Part shown: one piece after another, positions 26,502-35,520 of the stretch
How the letters are laid out: each line of letters begins with the position of its first letter
Numbering within the stretch: the first letter of the stretch is position 1
Notes under the pieces: generated by a model
Seen by the model: the letters and a program-made list of their open reading frames with translations, nothing else
The model's database searches: none
What the model was told of the DNA's origin: nothing
Origin: Verrucomicrobiales bacterium
Lineage (GTDB): Bacteria > Verrucomicrobiota > Verrucomicrobiia > Limisphaerales > UBA11358
Assembly: GCA_028712475.1 (NCBI GenBank)
Contig: JAQTQB010000004.1
Coordinates: forward strand, 1 to 64,000
Direction: 5' to 3'
Length of the DNA stretch: 64,000 nucleotides
Position numbers and translations under genes: made by a program

Positions 26502-27173
26502 TCAGCCTGAAATGCGCAGCCAGCGCAGATGCACCACGGCGACTGCCGCCCCAAGCCCGGCTCCGGCGAGGATGTCGAGTGCGACATGCTGGCGGATGGC
26601 GACCGTGGAATAAAGAATGCCCAGGCACCACAGCCAGTTGAACGCGCGCACGGGGCGTCCCGCCCCCATCTGCCGCAACAGACGACCCAGCCAGATGGCG
26701 GTGAACACGGCAAATGCCACGTGCAAGGAGGGGCAGGCGTTGCCCGCAGCATCAACCGACTTGAGAAACGCAAAAGCCGTATGCTGCGACCAATCAACGT
26801 CGGGCCACACCACGGTTGTCGGCCAAATGAGAAAAATTCCGAGCCCAATGATGCTGATCCCGACGGCGGCCAGCGCGTAAGACACGATTTCCCGACGATC
26901 AATCAGCAGCGCGGGCGCGAGTGACACATAAAGCCACAGCGAAAAATAGAGCGGCAAGGCTTCGGGTCGGAAATCAATCAACCGGTCAACTGCGGTGAGC
27001 GGCATCGTGGTGACGGGAAAAAGCGGGTGATTAAGCACCCAGAAATAGGCGATAAAAAACAGCGTCATGACGAGGGTCGTGCCAATCATCTTGGCCGGCC
27101 ACCATGTGAACACACGGACGAAGGCCTGGTGAATCCAGCCAGTCTCGGATGGGTGCTTGTGCGGCAAGTCCAT
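26502..27173 (-). CDS. PAP2-superfamily membrane phosphatase / inositolphosphotransferase-like
   Basis: Integral membrane protein of about 223 residues with five or six hydrophobic segments. The C-terminal half carries the PAP2 signature in the form GNACPSLHVAFAV (S-x-H) and RQHVALDILAGAGLG (R-x5-H-x3-D); the first K-x6-RP motif is absent or changed, as in the Aur1/inositolphosphotransferase branch. The substrate is not predictable; lipid phosphates are usual. ATG at 27173 preferred to a TTG five codons upstream. It is divergent from the FAD oxidoreductase cluster and convergent with bglX. Confidence 0.85.
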   Translation of the reverse strand: MDLPHKHPSETGWIHQAFVRVFTWWPAKMIGTTLVMTLFFIAYFWVLNHPLFPVTTMPLTAVDRLIDFRPEALPLYFSLWLYVSLAPALLIDRREIVSYALAAVGISIIGLGIFLIWPTTVVWPDVDWSQHTAFAFLKSVDAAGNACPSLHVAFAVFTAIWLGRLLRQMGAGRPVRAFNWLWCLGILYSTVAIRQHVALDILAGAGLGAAVAVVHLRWLRISG

Positions 27174-27296
27174 GTTGCAAGGTTGCAATAAGCGGCATCG
27201 CTAGGAAGTAAAAAGCGTCCGTGGCTTAATTTGAACGGGCTTGGCTCCAAACCGGCAGGCTTGTAAATATAGGGGTGGCTGGTAAACTTTTTTTCT

Positions 27297-28601
27297 GTGA
27301 CTACAGACTCCTACGATGCCTTGGTGATCGGTTGCGGCCCCGGCGGCAGCAGTGCCGCGACTTTTTTGGCGCGTGCCGGCAAACGCGTGCTCGTGCTCGA
27401 AAAAGAAATTTTCCCGCGCTTCCACATCGGTGAATCGCTCCTGCCCTGCAACATGACCATCTTCCGCGACATGGGCGTGCTGCCCGCATTGCAGGCCGCC
27501 GGCTTTCCGCGAAAATTCGGCGCGCAATTTGAACTCGGCAACGGCTCCATCGGCACGCGCTTCGTTTTCCGGCAAGGGAAATTCAACCGCGAACCGGAGG
27601 CCATCCAGGTCGAGCGCGCAACGTTCGATCACGTCTTGCTCAAGCACGCCCGCGCCTCCGGTGCCGACGTGCGCGAAGGCTGGTCGGTGATCAAAACAAT
27701 AACTGACAAAGCCGGCGTGAATGTCGAGGCGCGCGATCCCGACGGGAAAACCCAAAATTTCCGCGTGGCATTCTTGATTGACGCCAGCGGGCGCGGCAAT
27801 CTTACTGGCAACCAGGAAAACTTGCGCGAGATGCATCCGACCTGGAAAAAGCTCGCCGTCTTCGGCCATTTTGAAAATGTCGGGCGCGATTCCGGCGAAG
27901 CGAACACCGACACCGTCATCGTCCGCCTTGAAAACAAATGGTTCTGGATCATTCCGCTTTCCGCCGAAAAAACCAGCGTCGGCCTCGTTGTTGACAAGGA
28001 CGAGTTCGTCAAAGCCGGCGGCTCGCCCGGAGAAATATTTCAGCAGTGGATTGAACGCAGTCCGCGCGTCAAGGAACGGCTGAAAAATGCGCGGCGCCTC
28101 GGCGACCTTCAGACCACGACTGATTTCAGCTATTACAACCGCAAATTTACCGGCGACCGTCTGCTGCGTGTCGGTGACGCCGCCGGGTTCATGGATCCCA
28201 TCTTTTCCGCCGGGGTTTTTCTCGCCATGTGGTCGGGGAAAATCGCCGCCGAGGCCGTCCAAAAATCGCTCGCGCAAGGCAGACCGGACCGCCGGCTGTT
28301 TGCCAGCTACGAAAAGCGCGTCCGCAAGGGCCTGATGTTTTACTGGCACGTCGTGGAAAATTATTACACCACGCCCTTCATGGAATTGTTTTTGCAGCCG
28401 CGCAACCACCACGATCTGCCGTCCGCCGTCAACGCCGTGCTCGCGGGCGAACTCGAAGGCGGCTGGAGCCTGCGCTGGCGGTTGAAATATTTTTTCCTGC
28501 TGGTCAAACTCCAGAAGCGCTGGCCGCTTGTCCCCCACCTTCCCTTTCTGCCGCGCAGCACGAGAACACCAAAAACTTCTGCCGCCGCTGCGAAAATTTG
28601 A
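27297..28601 (+). CDS. FAD-dependent oxidoreductase (halogenase / geranylgeranyl-reductase-like)
   Basis: 434 residues. N-terminal dinucleotide fold ALVIGCGPGGSSAATFLARAG, then VLVLEKEIFPRFHIGESLLP, the GES motif typical of flavin-dependent tryptophan halogenases and related lipid reductases. The second FAD motif is RLLRVGDAAGFMDPIFSAGV. The W-x-W-x-I-P motif of halogenases appears only as KWFWIIPLS, so halogenation is not certain; members of this type in aryl-polyene and similar lipid clusters act on carrier-bound chains. GTG start at 27297. First gene of a cluster with a lipoprotein, an exporter, a LolA-like protein and a dehydratase. Confidence 0.87.
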   Translation: MTTDSYDALVIGCGPGGSSAATFLARAGKRVLVLEKEIFPRFHIGESLLPCNMTIFRDMGVLPALQAAGFPRKFGAQFELGNGSIGTRFVFRQGKFNREPEAIQVERATFDHVLLKHARASGADVREGWSVIKTITDKAGVNVEARDPDGKTQNFRVAFLIDASGRGNLTGNQENLREMHPTWKKLAVFGHFENVGRDSGEANTDTVIVRLENKWFWIIPLSAEKTSVGLVVDKDEFVKAGGSPGEIFQQWIERSPRVKERLKNARRLGDLQTTTDFSYYNRKFTGDRLLRVGDAAGFMDPIFSAGVFLAMWSGKIAAEAVQKSLAQGRPDRRLFASYEKRVRKGLMFYWHVVENYYTTPFMELFLQPRNHHDLPSAVNAVLAGELEGGWSLRWRLKYFFLLVKLQKRWPLVPHLPFLPRSTRTPKTSAAAAKI

Positions 28602-28621
28602 AACGGCCAATCGAAACTGAA

Positions 28622-29098
28622 ATGGTCCGCTCGATTCGTCCAATCTTTGTTTTATCCGCGCTGATGCTGATTCTTTGCGCGGGCTGCCGCACCGGCCAGA
28701 CGTTGCCGCCCGCCGATTTTTCCGCGCCCGGCTGGCGCGTCCAGCAGGGGCAGGCCGTCTGGAAACCTTCATCAAACCGTCCTGAACTTGCGGGCGATCT
28801 GCTGCTGGCGACCAATGTGAACGGAGATTTCTTCATCCAGTTTTCCAAAATCCCCTTCCCGCTGGCGACGGCACAGGCTTCCGGAGGCCAATGGCAGATT
28901 CAATTCGGCGCGGATGAATACTCGTGGCATGGTCGTGGCGAGCCGCCAGGCCGCTTTGGCTGGTTCCAATTGCCGGGCGCGCTCCTCCGCGATGCGATCC
29001 CCGGCGGCAACTGGCGGTTCACCCGCGTTGAAACCAATTCATGGCGGTTGGAAAATCCGCACACGGGCGAAACGCTGGAGGGCGGATTTTTCCCATGA
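28622..29098 (+). CDS. Small lipoprotein of the lipid-export cluster
   Basis: 158 residues, not recognised as a named family. MVRSIRPIFVLSALMLILCA precedes the lipobox Cys (LCAGC), so it is an outer or inner membrane lipoprotein. The mature part is beta-rich with many Trp and Gly residues (GEPPGRFGWFQLPGALLRDA, WRFTRVETNSWRLENPHTGE). Its stop overlaps the exporter start as ATGA, so the two are translationally coupled. In aryl-polyene clusters a small lipoprotein often sits beside the MMPL exporter; a role in transfer of the product to the outer membrane is inferred. Confidence 0.8.
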   Translation: MVRSIRPIFVLSALMLILCAGCRTGQTLPPADFSAPGWRVQQGQAVWKPSSNRPELAGDLLLATNVNGDFFIQFSKIPFPLATAQASGGQWQIQFGADEYSWHGRGEPPGRFGWFQLPGALLRDAIPGGNWRFTRVETNSWRLENPHTGETLEGGFFP

Positions 29099-32000
29099 AC
29101 CGCCGTTGGTCACGTTGGTGGCTGCTGCTGCTGCTCGTTCCGGTCATCGCCGGACTGGCGCGGTTGCATTTTGATGTCGAGATGCTCAACTTGCTGCCGA
29201 CGGAGGTTCCCGCCGTTCAAGGGCTCAAGATTTACCAGCAACATTTCATGGACGCCCGCGAACTGATTGTCACTGTCCGCGCGCCGGATCGCGAGACCGC
29301 CGAACACGCCGCCAGATCCATCGCCGACAGTTTGCAGCGCGCGACCAATCTCGTCGCGGGCGTCACCTGGCAGCCGCCGTGGCAGGAACATCCCGAACAA
29401 ACCGCTGAACTCATTGCCTATCTTTGGCTGAATCAACCGCCGGAAAAATTTGCGCAAATGGCCACGCAGCTTTCCGAAACAAATCTCGCGAACGTGCTCG
29501 CCGCCACGCGCGACCAGTTGGCCACGACGCTTTCGCCCAATGAAATCGCGCAGTTGAGCTACGATCCCTTCGGCCTGACGCGCCTGCCGGAAAATGTTGC
29601 CGGAACGGTTTCCGGTTTCGGGTCGGGACAGGAATTATTCGCCTCCGCTGATGGCACGTTCCGGATTGTTTTTGTCAAGGCACGCGGTGAATTGAACGGC
29701 TACCGTGAATGCACCGGCTGGTTCAACGCTGTAAAAAAAGCCATCAGTTCCACGTTGCCGTCCGATGAGAGGATCAAACTCGGTTACACCGGACGACCGG
29801 CGTTCACGGCGGAAATTTCCGGCAGCATGCAGCAAGACATGAAGCTGTCGGTCGGCGGCACCGCTTTGATCATCGCGATCCTTTTTTGGTGCGCCCATCG
29901 GCGCGTCAAGCCGATGCTCTGGCTGCTGACGTTGCTGGCCTTGATTCTGGCGGCGACGCTCGCGCTGGGAGGTTTGATATTTGGCGCGGTCAACGTCATC
30001 AGCATGGGGTTTGCGGCGATTCTGCTCGGCCTCGCGGTGGACTACGCCGTGGTGCATTATCAGGAAGCGCTCGCACAGCCGGAATTGTCCATCCCGGAAA
30101 TCCGCCGCGCGATCGCGCCGAGCATTTTCTGGGCGGCGTTCACGACGATTTCTGCATTTCTCGTTTTGAACTTCGGCGGCCTGCCCGGCCTCGCCCAACT
30201 GGGTTCGCTGGTAGGCATCGGTGTCGCCATTTCTGCCGGCGTGATGATTTTTGCCTTTCTGCCGCCGTTGTTTCCGGAGCGGATGAAGCCGAAATCAAAT
30301 TGTGCGGGAACTAAAAGCGCGGATGACTCCGGGCGGTCGCTCAACGCATTCCGCGCGAAGACGACGTTTGCCTTTACAGCCGTTCTGGTTTTGTCCTGCG
30401 CCGCCATTTTATTTTCCGGGCTGCCTAAAATGGACAACACCGCCAACGCCCTGCGACCCCGCGACAGCCAGGCTTACACGACGCTTGACGCCATCAAAGA
30501 AAATCTGAATCAAAAGCGCGAGCCGCTCTGGCTGGTCGTTTCCGGCCGCAATGAAAATGAAGTCGCGCGCAGGCTGGATGCGGTTTTGCCGGCGCTCAAC
30601 GCCGCAGTCTCCAACCAGACGCTCTCCGGCTTCACGCTGCCCGACGCGCTCTGGCCGCGACCGGAATTTCAAACGGCCAATCGTGCGAACGCGCAACAAC
30701 TCGCCGCCGAATTTGATGTGTTCCGCGCTGCCGCTTTGACCAATGGCTTTTCTGAAGCAGCGCTCGGGCTGACCGGAGGCATTTTGGAAACCTGGCAGCG
30801 TGCCGCCACGGACACGAATGTCTTCTGGCCGGCGAATCCGCTCTGCACCTGGATTTTTGAGAAACTGTCCGTCCGCGAGCCGCAAAACTTTTTTGCCGTC
30901 GGTTTCCTTTATCCGTCAACCAACGCCGTCTCGTTCGCTCAACTCAATGCGCAATTGCCGCGCGATGGCGTCTGGCTTTCCGGCTGGGAACTGCTCGGCG
31001 GAACGGTTCTGGCCGCCGTTAAAAACAATCTCTGGAAAGTCCTGCTGCCCATGGTCGGACTGATATTGTTTTCGCTCTGGCTGGCGTTCCGGCGGTTCGC
31101 AGAAATTTTTTTCAGCCTCGGCATTTTGTTGTTGAGCGGGCTTTGCCTGCTGGCGGCGATGAAAATCTTCGGCTGGTCGTGGAATCTGCTCAATCTCATG
31201 GCGCTGCCGCTGATTCTCGGCACAGGAGTGGATTACAGCATCTTCATGCAGCTCGCCTTGCGGCGGCATGGCGGCGATTTGAAACTGGCCCATCAATCGG
31301 TCGGCCGCGCGCTGCTGCTTTGCGGCGGCACGGCGATTGCCGGTTTCGGCACGCTCGGCCTGTCGAGCAACGTAGGCATGTCCAGCCTTGGCCGGGTTTG
31401 CGCCATCGGCATCGCGGGCAACATGCTGATTTCGGTTTTCCTGCTGCCGGTCTGGTGGAAATTTTTTGTAGGAGATAAAAGGCAGAATTCGACGGCGGCC
31501 AAGGCTTCCGGGCCGTCGCAGTTTTACGGCGCATTCGTCTGGCGGGCCGGCCTGGCGTTCGGCCGGTTCATTCCCGTGGCCGTATTTGAGATGTTTGCCC
31601 GCTTGCTGGCCGCGATCTACTGGCGGCTGGCTGCGCACCGGCGCGAAATTGTGATCCAAAATCTGCTGCCCGTTTTGAATGGCGACCGCCGTGAAGCCGT
31701 CCGGGTGGGGCGGGAATTGATCACGGAATTTTTTCTTAAGATCACCGACCTGTGGCGTTATGAAAGCGGTGTGGCGTTTGAAAGCTGGCTCGGCGAATGG
31801 AACGGCTGGGAGCATTTCACCGCCGCCCACGCTCGCGGGAAGGGAGTGCTGCTGGTGACACCGCATCTCGGAAACTGGGAATTCGGCGGCGCATTTCTGG
31901 TCGAGCACGGCTATCCGCTCCTCGTGCTGACGCAGCCCGAACCGGATAAGAAGCTGACTGAACTGCGGCAGGTTTCCCGGACGCGGCGGGGCGTCGAAAC

Positions 32001-32394
32001 ATTGGTGGTCGGCGAAGACGCCTTTGCTTTCATGGAGATCATCAAACGCCTGCAAGCCGGGGCCACGGTGGCATTGCTGGTGGATCGTCCTCCCGCGCCG
32101 ACGGCGGTGAACGTGAATCTTTTTGGCCATCCGTTCCCGGCGTCGATCGCTGCCGCCGAACTTGCCCGCGCGTCCGGTTGCGCCATTGTGCCGGTCTATA
32201 TCGTGCGCCAGGGGAATGGTCATCTCGCGCACATTTTGCCTGAAATCAGCTATGACCGCGCGGCGATCGGCAATCGCGCGGCCCGCATCCAGTTGACCCA
32301 GGAAATCCTGCGTGCGTTCGAGCCGGCCATCCGGCAGCATCTCGCGCATTGGTTTCACTTTGTCCCGGTCTGGCCGGATGAAAAACCAAAATGA
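29095..32394 (+). CDS. MMPL/RND exporter fused to an LpxL-like acyltransferase
   Basis: 1,099 residues. Residues 1-795 are an MMPL-type RND transporter: an N-terminal helix, a periplasmic loop, helices with MGFAAILLGLAVDYAVVHYQ (GxxxDY motif), a second periplasmic loop, and LPLILGTGVDYSIFMQLAL. From about 830 a lysophospholipid acyltransferase domain of the LpxL/HtrB kind follows, with catalytic H-x4-E in TPHLGNWEFGGAFL (about 923), LTQPEPDKKL and DRPPAPTAVNVNLFGHPFPA. In aryl-polyene clusters these are separate genes, so this is a fusion coupling export to acyl transfer. The start overlaps the lipoprotein stop, and the stop overlaps the LolA-like start. Confidence 0.92.
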   Translation: MNRRWSRWWLLLLLVPVIAGLARLHFDVEMLNLLPTEVPAVQGLKIYQQHFMDARELIVTVRAPDRETAEHAARSIADSLQRATNLVAGVTWQPPWQEHPEQTAELIAYLWLNQPPEKFAQMATQLSETNLANVLAATRDQLATTLSPNEIAQLSYDPFGLTRLPENVAGTVSGFGSGQELFASADGTFRIVFVKARGELNGYRECTGWFNAVKKAISSTLPSDERIKLGYTGRPAFTAEISGSMQQDMKLSVGGTALIIAILFWCAHRRVKPMLWLLTLLALILAATLALGGLIFGAVNVISMGFAAILLGLAVDYAVVHYQEALAQPELSIPEIRRAIAPSIFWAAFTTISAFLVLNFGGLPGLAQLGSLVGIGVAISAGVMIFAFLPPLFPERMKPKSNCAGTKSADDSGRSLNAFRAKTTFAFTAVLVLSCAAILFSGLPKMDNTANALRPRDSQAYTTLDAIKENLNQKREPLWLVVSGRNENEVARRLDAVLPALNAAVSNQTLSGFTLPDALWPRPEFQTANRANAQQLAAEFDVFRAAALTNGFSEAALGLTGGILETWQRAATDTNVFWPANPLCTWIFEKLSVREPQNFFAVGFLYPSTNAVSFAQLNAQLPRDGVWLSGWELLGGTVLAAVKNNLWKVLLPMVGLILFSLWLAFRRFAEIFFSLGILLLSGLCLLAAMKIFGWSWNLLNLMALPLILGTGVDYSIFMQLALRRHGGDLKLAHQSVGRALLLCGGTAIAGFGTLGLSSNVGMSSLGRVCAIGIAGNMLISVFLLPVWWKFFVGDKRQNSTAAKASGPSQFYGAFVWRAGLAFGRFIPVAVFEMFARLLAAIYWRLAAHRREIVIQNLLPVLNGDRREAVRVGRELITEFFLKITDLWRYESGVAFESWLGEWNGWEHFTAAHARGKGVLLVTPHLGNWEFGGAFLVEHGYPLLVLTQPEPDKKLTELRQVSRTRRGVETLVVGEDAFAFMEIIKRLQAGATVALLVDRPPAPTAVNVNLFGHPFPASIAAAELARASGCAIVPVYIVRQGNGHLAHILPEISYDRAAIGNRAARIQLTQEILRAFEPAIRQHLAHWFHFVPVWPDEKPK

Positions 32395-33068
32395 ATATGT
32401 TCCGACAACTGTTCTTCGCGCTTGGAATTTTTGCCGCGCTGCAAAACGTCCATGCCGCCGACAGCACCGCCGTGCTGGATGCCTGGTTCGCCGCGCAAAA
32501 GAATCTGCGCGCCTGGTCGGCGGACTTTGTCCAGACGCGCGCCTTGAAAACCCTGACCCAGCCGCTCGTCGCCAAAGGCCACATCACCTTTGCCATGCCG
32601 GATGACTTCCGCTGGGAACTTGGCCAGCCCGCGCAAACCATCGCGCTGCGGCACGGCGACGAAATGTTCGTGATTTATCCGCGATTGAAACGCGCGGAAC
32701 GTTATCCGATGGGCGCCGGGACGCCCGCAGAATGGCATGACACGATGTCGCTGTTGCAGGCGGGCTTTCCGCGTGACCGGAAAGAATTTGATGCGCAGTT
32801 TCAGATTTTATCGCTCACGGAAACCAACGGCGCGTGGCAGATGTCGCTCCAGCCGAAAAGCACTTTTACGCGGCGGATGATGCCAGAGCTGGTGATCGGC
32901 CTGGCGACGAATGATTTTTCACTGACCAGCACGGAACTGATTTTTGTGGACGGCTCGCGGATGCGGAACGATTTCACCAACGCCGTTTTGAATCCGGTGC
33001 TGGATGAAAAATTGTTCCAGTGGACGCCGCCGGCCGATTTCAAGGTCACCAGCCCGTTCAAACAATAA
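32391..33068 (+). CDS. LolA-like outer-membrane lipoprotein carrier
   Basis: 225 residues with a signal peptide (MNMFRQLFFALGIFAALQNV, cleaved near AHA/A). The mature part has the LolA fold pattern: WFAAQKNLRAWSADFVQTRA, then KGHITFAMPDDFRWELG and FVIYPRLKRAERYP. Such proteins in lipid clusters are separate from the housekeeping LolA and are thought to shuttle an acyl product across the periplasm. It starts with ATG overlapping the exporter stop (ATGA). The family assignment is firm, the cargo unknown. Confidence 0.88.
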   Translation: MNMFRQLFFALGIFAALQNVHAADSTAVLDAWFAAQKNLRAWSADFVQTRALKTLTQPLVAKGHITFAMPDDFRWELGQPAQTIALRHGDEMFVIYPRLKRAERYPMGAGTPAEWHDTMSLLQAGFPRDRKEFDAQFQILSLTETNGAWQMSLQPKSTFTRRMMPELVIGLATNDFSLTSTELIFVDGSRMRNDFTNAVLNPVLDEKLFQWTPPADFKVTSPFKQ

Positions 33069-33069
33069 T

Positions 33070-33146
33070 TTGTAGCAGCGGACATAAGTCCGCTCTAAAA
33101 TTTTGCAAAACATTGAATGAGCCGGCTCAAGCCGGCTGCCACTTTT
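33070..33146. repeat. Palindromic intergenic repeat
   Basis: GTAGCAGCGGACATAAGTCCGCT followed by GAGCCGGCTCAAGCCGGCTGCC: two hairpins in the gap between the LolA-like and dehydratase genes. A member of the GTAGCAGC class of repeats. Confidence 0.6.
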
Positions 33147-33151
33147 AAGAA

Positions 33152-33577
33152 ATGAACGACCTTGTCACAGTCCTGAAGCTTCTGCCGCATGGCGCGGAAT
33201 TCCGGTTCATTGACCGGCTCACAAAATTGAATCCGGGTCAAAGCGGCGAAGGCGAATACACTGTTCGCGGCGACGAACCCTTTTTGCGCGGCCATTTTCC
33301 CGGCGAACCGATTTTCCCCGGCGTGCTGCTGGTCGAGGCGGCGGCGCAGCTTGCGGGCGTGGTGGCGCAAAGCGATCCGAATATCCCGCCGCTGAAAAAT
33401 TTGAAGCTCACCGCGCTGCGGAACGTGAAAATTATCGGCACCGCCAGGCCCGGTGAAACGATTTTGCTCGAAGCAAAGGTCGCCGGGCGTTTAGGCAATC
33501 TGGTTCAGGCGCAGGCCACCGCGCGCATCGCGGGTGAAATTGTGCTGACGGCGGAATTGACGTTAAGCGGAAGCTGA
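33152..33577 (+). CDS. FabZ-like 3-hydroxyacyl-ACP dehydratase
   Basis: 141 residues, hotdog fold. LLPHGAEFRFIDRLTKLNPG is the family start, and FLRGHFPGEPIFPGVLLVEA carries the catalytic His (GHFPG) and, a few residues on, the Glu in VEAAAQLAG. It dehydrates beta-hydroxyacyl-ACP in fatty acid or polyene synthesis. The housekeeping fabZ usually sits with lpxA/lpxD, so this copy next to LolA and MMPL genes is likely dedicated to the cluster product. It is a complete single domain. Confidence 0.9.
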   Translation: MNDLVTVLKLLPHGAEFRFIDRLTKLNPGQSGEGEYTVRGDEPFLRGHFPGEPIFPGVLLVEAAAQLAGVVAQSDPNIPPLKNLKLTALRNVKIIGTARPGETILLEAKVAGRLGNLVQAQATARIAGEIVLTAELTLSGS

Positions 33578-33607
33578 TCAACCGCGAAGCCTGCTAAATG
33601 CGGAAAA

Positions 33608-33687
33608 CTTTGACGCGGATTACCCGAATTGACACGAATTTTCGGATGGGAATTTATTCGCAATAATTAGCGAAATTCGCGTCAAAG
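33608..33687. repeat. CTTTGACGCG inverted repeat
   Basis: CTTTGACGCG at 33608-33617 and CGCGTCAAAG at 33678-33687 frame an AT-rich centre between two convergent genes. It may serve as a bidirectional terminator, and also fits a dispersed GCGAAATTCGCGTCA repeat class. Confidence 0.6.
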
Positions 33688-33701
33688 CTTTGTGCCTTTG
33701 T

Positions 33702-34460
33702 TCACCGCCCGGCAACATACTCGCTCAAAACTCCATTGCTTGTGGTGCGTTTGACATTCTTAAAACCGCTGGCAGCCAGCGCCGCGATGATGACCGAAGG
33801 CGGAACACATTCTTCAATCGTAGCCCAGTAATACTGCATCAGTTTTGCCGTGGATTTATTCCGGCGGCGCAACCAGCCGATGCGCGGCACGAGTTGTTGC
33901 ATATAGAAACGCATCAAGGGCAGCACCACCGGATTGGTGGGCCGGGTGATCTCCAAGATCAACACCTTTCCACCTGGCCGCAATACGCGTTTGAATTCGC
34001 CAAAGAGCCTGCCCAGATCCTCAACATGGCGCAGGGCGTAACCCATGCACACGAAGTCGAAGCTTGAATCCGCGCAAGGCAAGGCTTCTCCCTTGCCCTC
34101 CAGCAACGTCACCGGATTACGTTTCCGGTTCTCGGCCAGCATGCCTTGGCTTGGATCAACGCCAATCACATTTGCGGGATCCACCCCGAGTTCAAGTGCG
34201 GCCTTGATCATCAAGCCTGTGCCGCTCGCCACGTCCAGCAACCACATCCCGCTCGTCAACCCCGCCCGCTTCAATGCCTCCCGGCGATAAATCTGGTCGC
34301 GCCCGAACGACATCATGCCGCTCACCCAGTCGTAATCCGGCGCAGCCTCGTCGAACAGTTCATTGACAAAGTCCTGTCGCGCCGCCGGTGCCGCATAAAA
34401 TTCGGAGAGTGGACGATGCGGCGACAGCGGCGGCGGCGGCAAATCAGGTTGGTCATTCAT
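33702..34460 (-). CDS. UbiE/MenG-like SAM-dependent methyltransferase
   Basis: 252 residues. Motif I LLDVASGTGLMIKAALELGV, then VIGVDPSQGMLAENRKRN, the UbiE block FDFVCMGYALRHVEDL (similar to the GLRNVTD motif), and LRPGGKVLILEITRP. The C-terminal YYWATIEECVPPSVIIAAL is the usual end. UbiE/MenG enzymes methylate quinone rings, and close relatives occur in lipid-type biosynthetic clusters. Since it is convergent with the exporter cluster, I cannot tell whether it serves menaquinone synthesis or the cluster. The N-terminus is proline rich. Confidence 0.85.
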   Translation of the reverse strand: MNDQPDLPPPPLSPHRPLSEFYAAPAARQDFVNELFDEAAPDYDWVSGMMSFGRDQIYRREALKRAGLTSGMWLLDVASGTGLMIKAALELGVDPANVIGVDPSQGMLAENRKRNPVTLLEGKGEALPCADSSFDFVCMGYALRHVEDLGRLFGEFKRVLRPGGKVLILEITRPTNPVVLPLMRFYMQQLVPRIGWLRRRNKSTAKLMQYYWATIEECVPPSVIIAALAASGFKNVKRTTSNGVLSEYVAGR

Positions 34461-34814
34461 TCAACTCACCTTGCCAACAGCCGCCGGGAAGTCAAACGCG
34501 TTTGATTCACGTCATCTTCATCGCCTCCTCGTCGTGCCGCAGGATGCGAAGGCGGATTAGAGTGGAGATTGCCGGGGTGAGGGGGTGCGGAAAGAAACTG
34601 ATTCTGGCAGCGGCAATTTTCCCCCGGCAGCCGGAGTGCGCCCGTCCCCGGGCGTAGCAATGTAGCAGAACAGGCCGTCGTCGGTCTGGCAAAAGCGCAT
34701 CGCCATTTGAATCTTGCTGTGGCTAGGGACGCCCACACTCCACCGTCAATTTTGTAGGAGACGAGGTGACGAGACTCATTTCAACTCCGGGGCTTCCTGA
34801 CTCGTTTTGGCTGC
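34461..34814. other. Intergenic region between methyltransferase and lutC
   Basis: About 350 bases. Contains at 34752-34780 one arm of the GTAGGAGACGAGGTGACGAG repeat class. The open frames here have no family features; nothing else seen. Confidence 0.5.
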
Positions 34815-35510
34815 CTAAAGACAAAAAATTGTCAGCCGCTTCGGCCCATGCGCGCCGAGGACGAGGATGCGCTCAATGTCGCCGGTGCGACTGGGGCCGG
34901 TGATGAAGGAAATCATGCTCGGATAATTTTCGGCATATTTCTGCTGCAACAATTCAAACGCAGCAGGCAGATCAGCCACAAGCTGTTCGCGTCGCGCGAG
35001 CACAACGTGGTGCGGCGGCAGCACGGACAAGGCGCGTCCTCCCGCGCTGCGGTTCGTCACCAGCACGCTGCCGGTCTGCGCAATGAGCGCGTCACATTCG
35101 CTGATGCCGACGTCGCACGCTTCAAGCTCGTGGACGTCGTAAGCCCTGTCGGTTCGCAGCAATGGCAGGTTCAGCGCCGGACAAACGGCGTTCGTCAAAT
35201 CGCCGGAATGACCAGCCACGCGCCTCCAGCCTGCTGTATCCCGCAGGCGGACGAGCGCTTGGCACATTTCGTCCGCCGAATTGAGCAATTGAAAATCCGC
35301 CTTCAGTTCGGCGGCGTTCTTGGCGAACAACGCAAGCTGGTCATCAAAAGTTTCACCCACCTTTGGCAGCCATTGGCGTGCCGGGTATGCGGCCGCTGGC
35401 GGCAAAACATGGCCGTGGGAAACCGGCGAGGGAACTGGGGCTTTCAACGCCTCGCGCACACGCGCCAGAATTTTCTCGCGCTCGCTCAAAACTGTTTCTT
35501 CATTCTTCAT
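34815..35510 (-). CDS. lutC: Lactate utilisation protein C (LUD domain)
   Basis: 231 residues from the ATG at 35510 (MKNEETVLSEREKILARVRE); a longer frame upstream overlaps lutB and is not used. The LUD (YkgG) domain is seen in WRRVAGHSGDLTNAV, DVGISECDALIAQTGSVLVT and SFITGPSRTGDIERILVLGA with the final HGP. LutC is the third subunit of the iron-sulfur L-lactate oxidising complex LutABC. It lies 10 bases after lutB. In this setting it would help turn lactate made from lactaldehyde into pyruvate. Confidence 0.93.
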   Translation of the reverse strand: MKNEETVLSEREKILARVREALKAPVPSPVSHGHVLPPAAAYPARQWLPKVGETFDDQLALFAKNAAELKADFQLLNSADEMCQALVRLRDTAGWRRVAGHSGDLTNAVCPALNLPLLRTDRAYDVHELEACDVGISECDALIAQTGSVLVTNRSAGGRALSVLPPHHVVLARREQLVADLPAAFELLQQKYAENYPSMISFITGPSRTGDIERILVLGAHGPKRLTIFCL

Positions 35511-35520
35511 TCTGCTTTCT

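Noticed and set aside
27297..28601. True tryptophan halogenase
   Set aside because: It has the GES and FAD motifs but not a proper WxWxIP motif, so halogenation is not claimed.
27201..28775. Long minus-strand ORF of 524 codons
   Set aside because: It is the shadow of the FAD oxidoreductase on the plus strand, made possible by high GC; its sequence has no domain features.
30916..32358. Minus-strand ORF of 480 codons
   Set aside because: Shadow of the MMPL-acyltransferase gene; low-complexity, charge-rich translation without motifs.
34466..34738. Small minus-strand ORF as a gene
   Set aside because: No start signal, no family resemblance, and it crosses a repeat arm.
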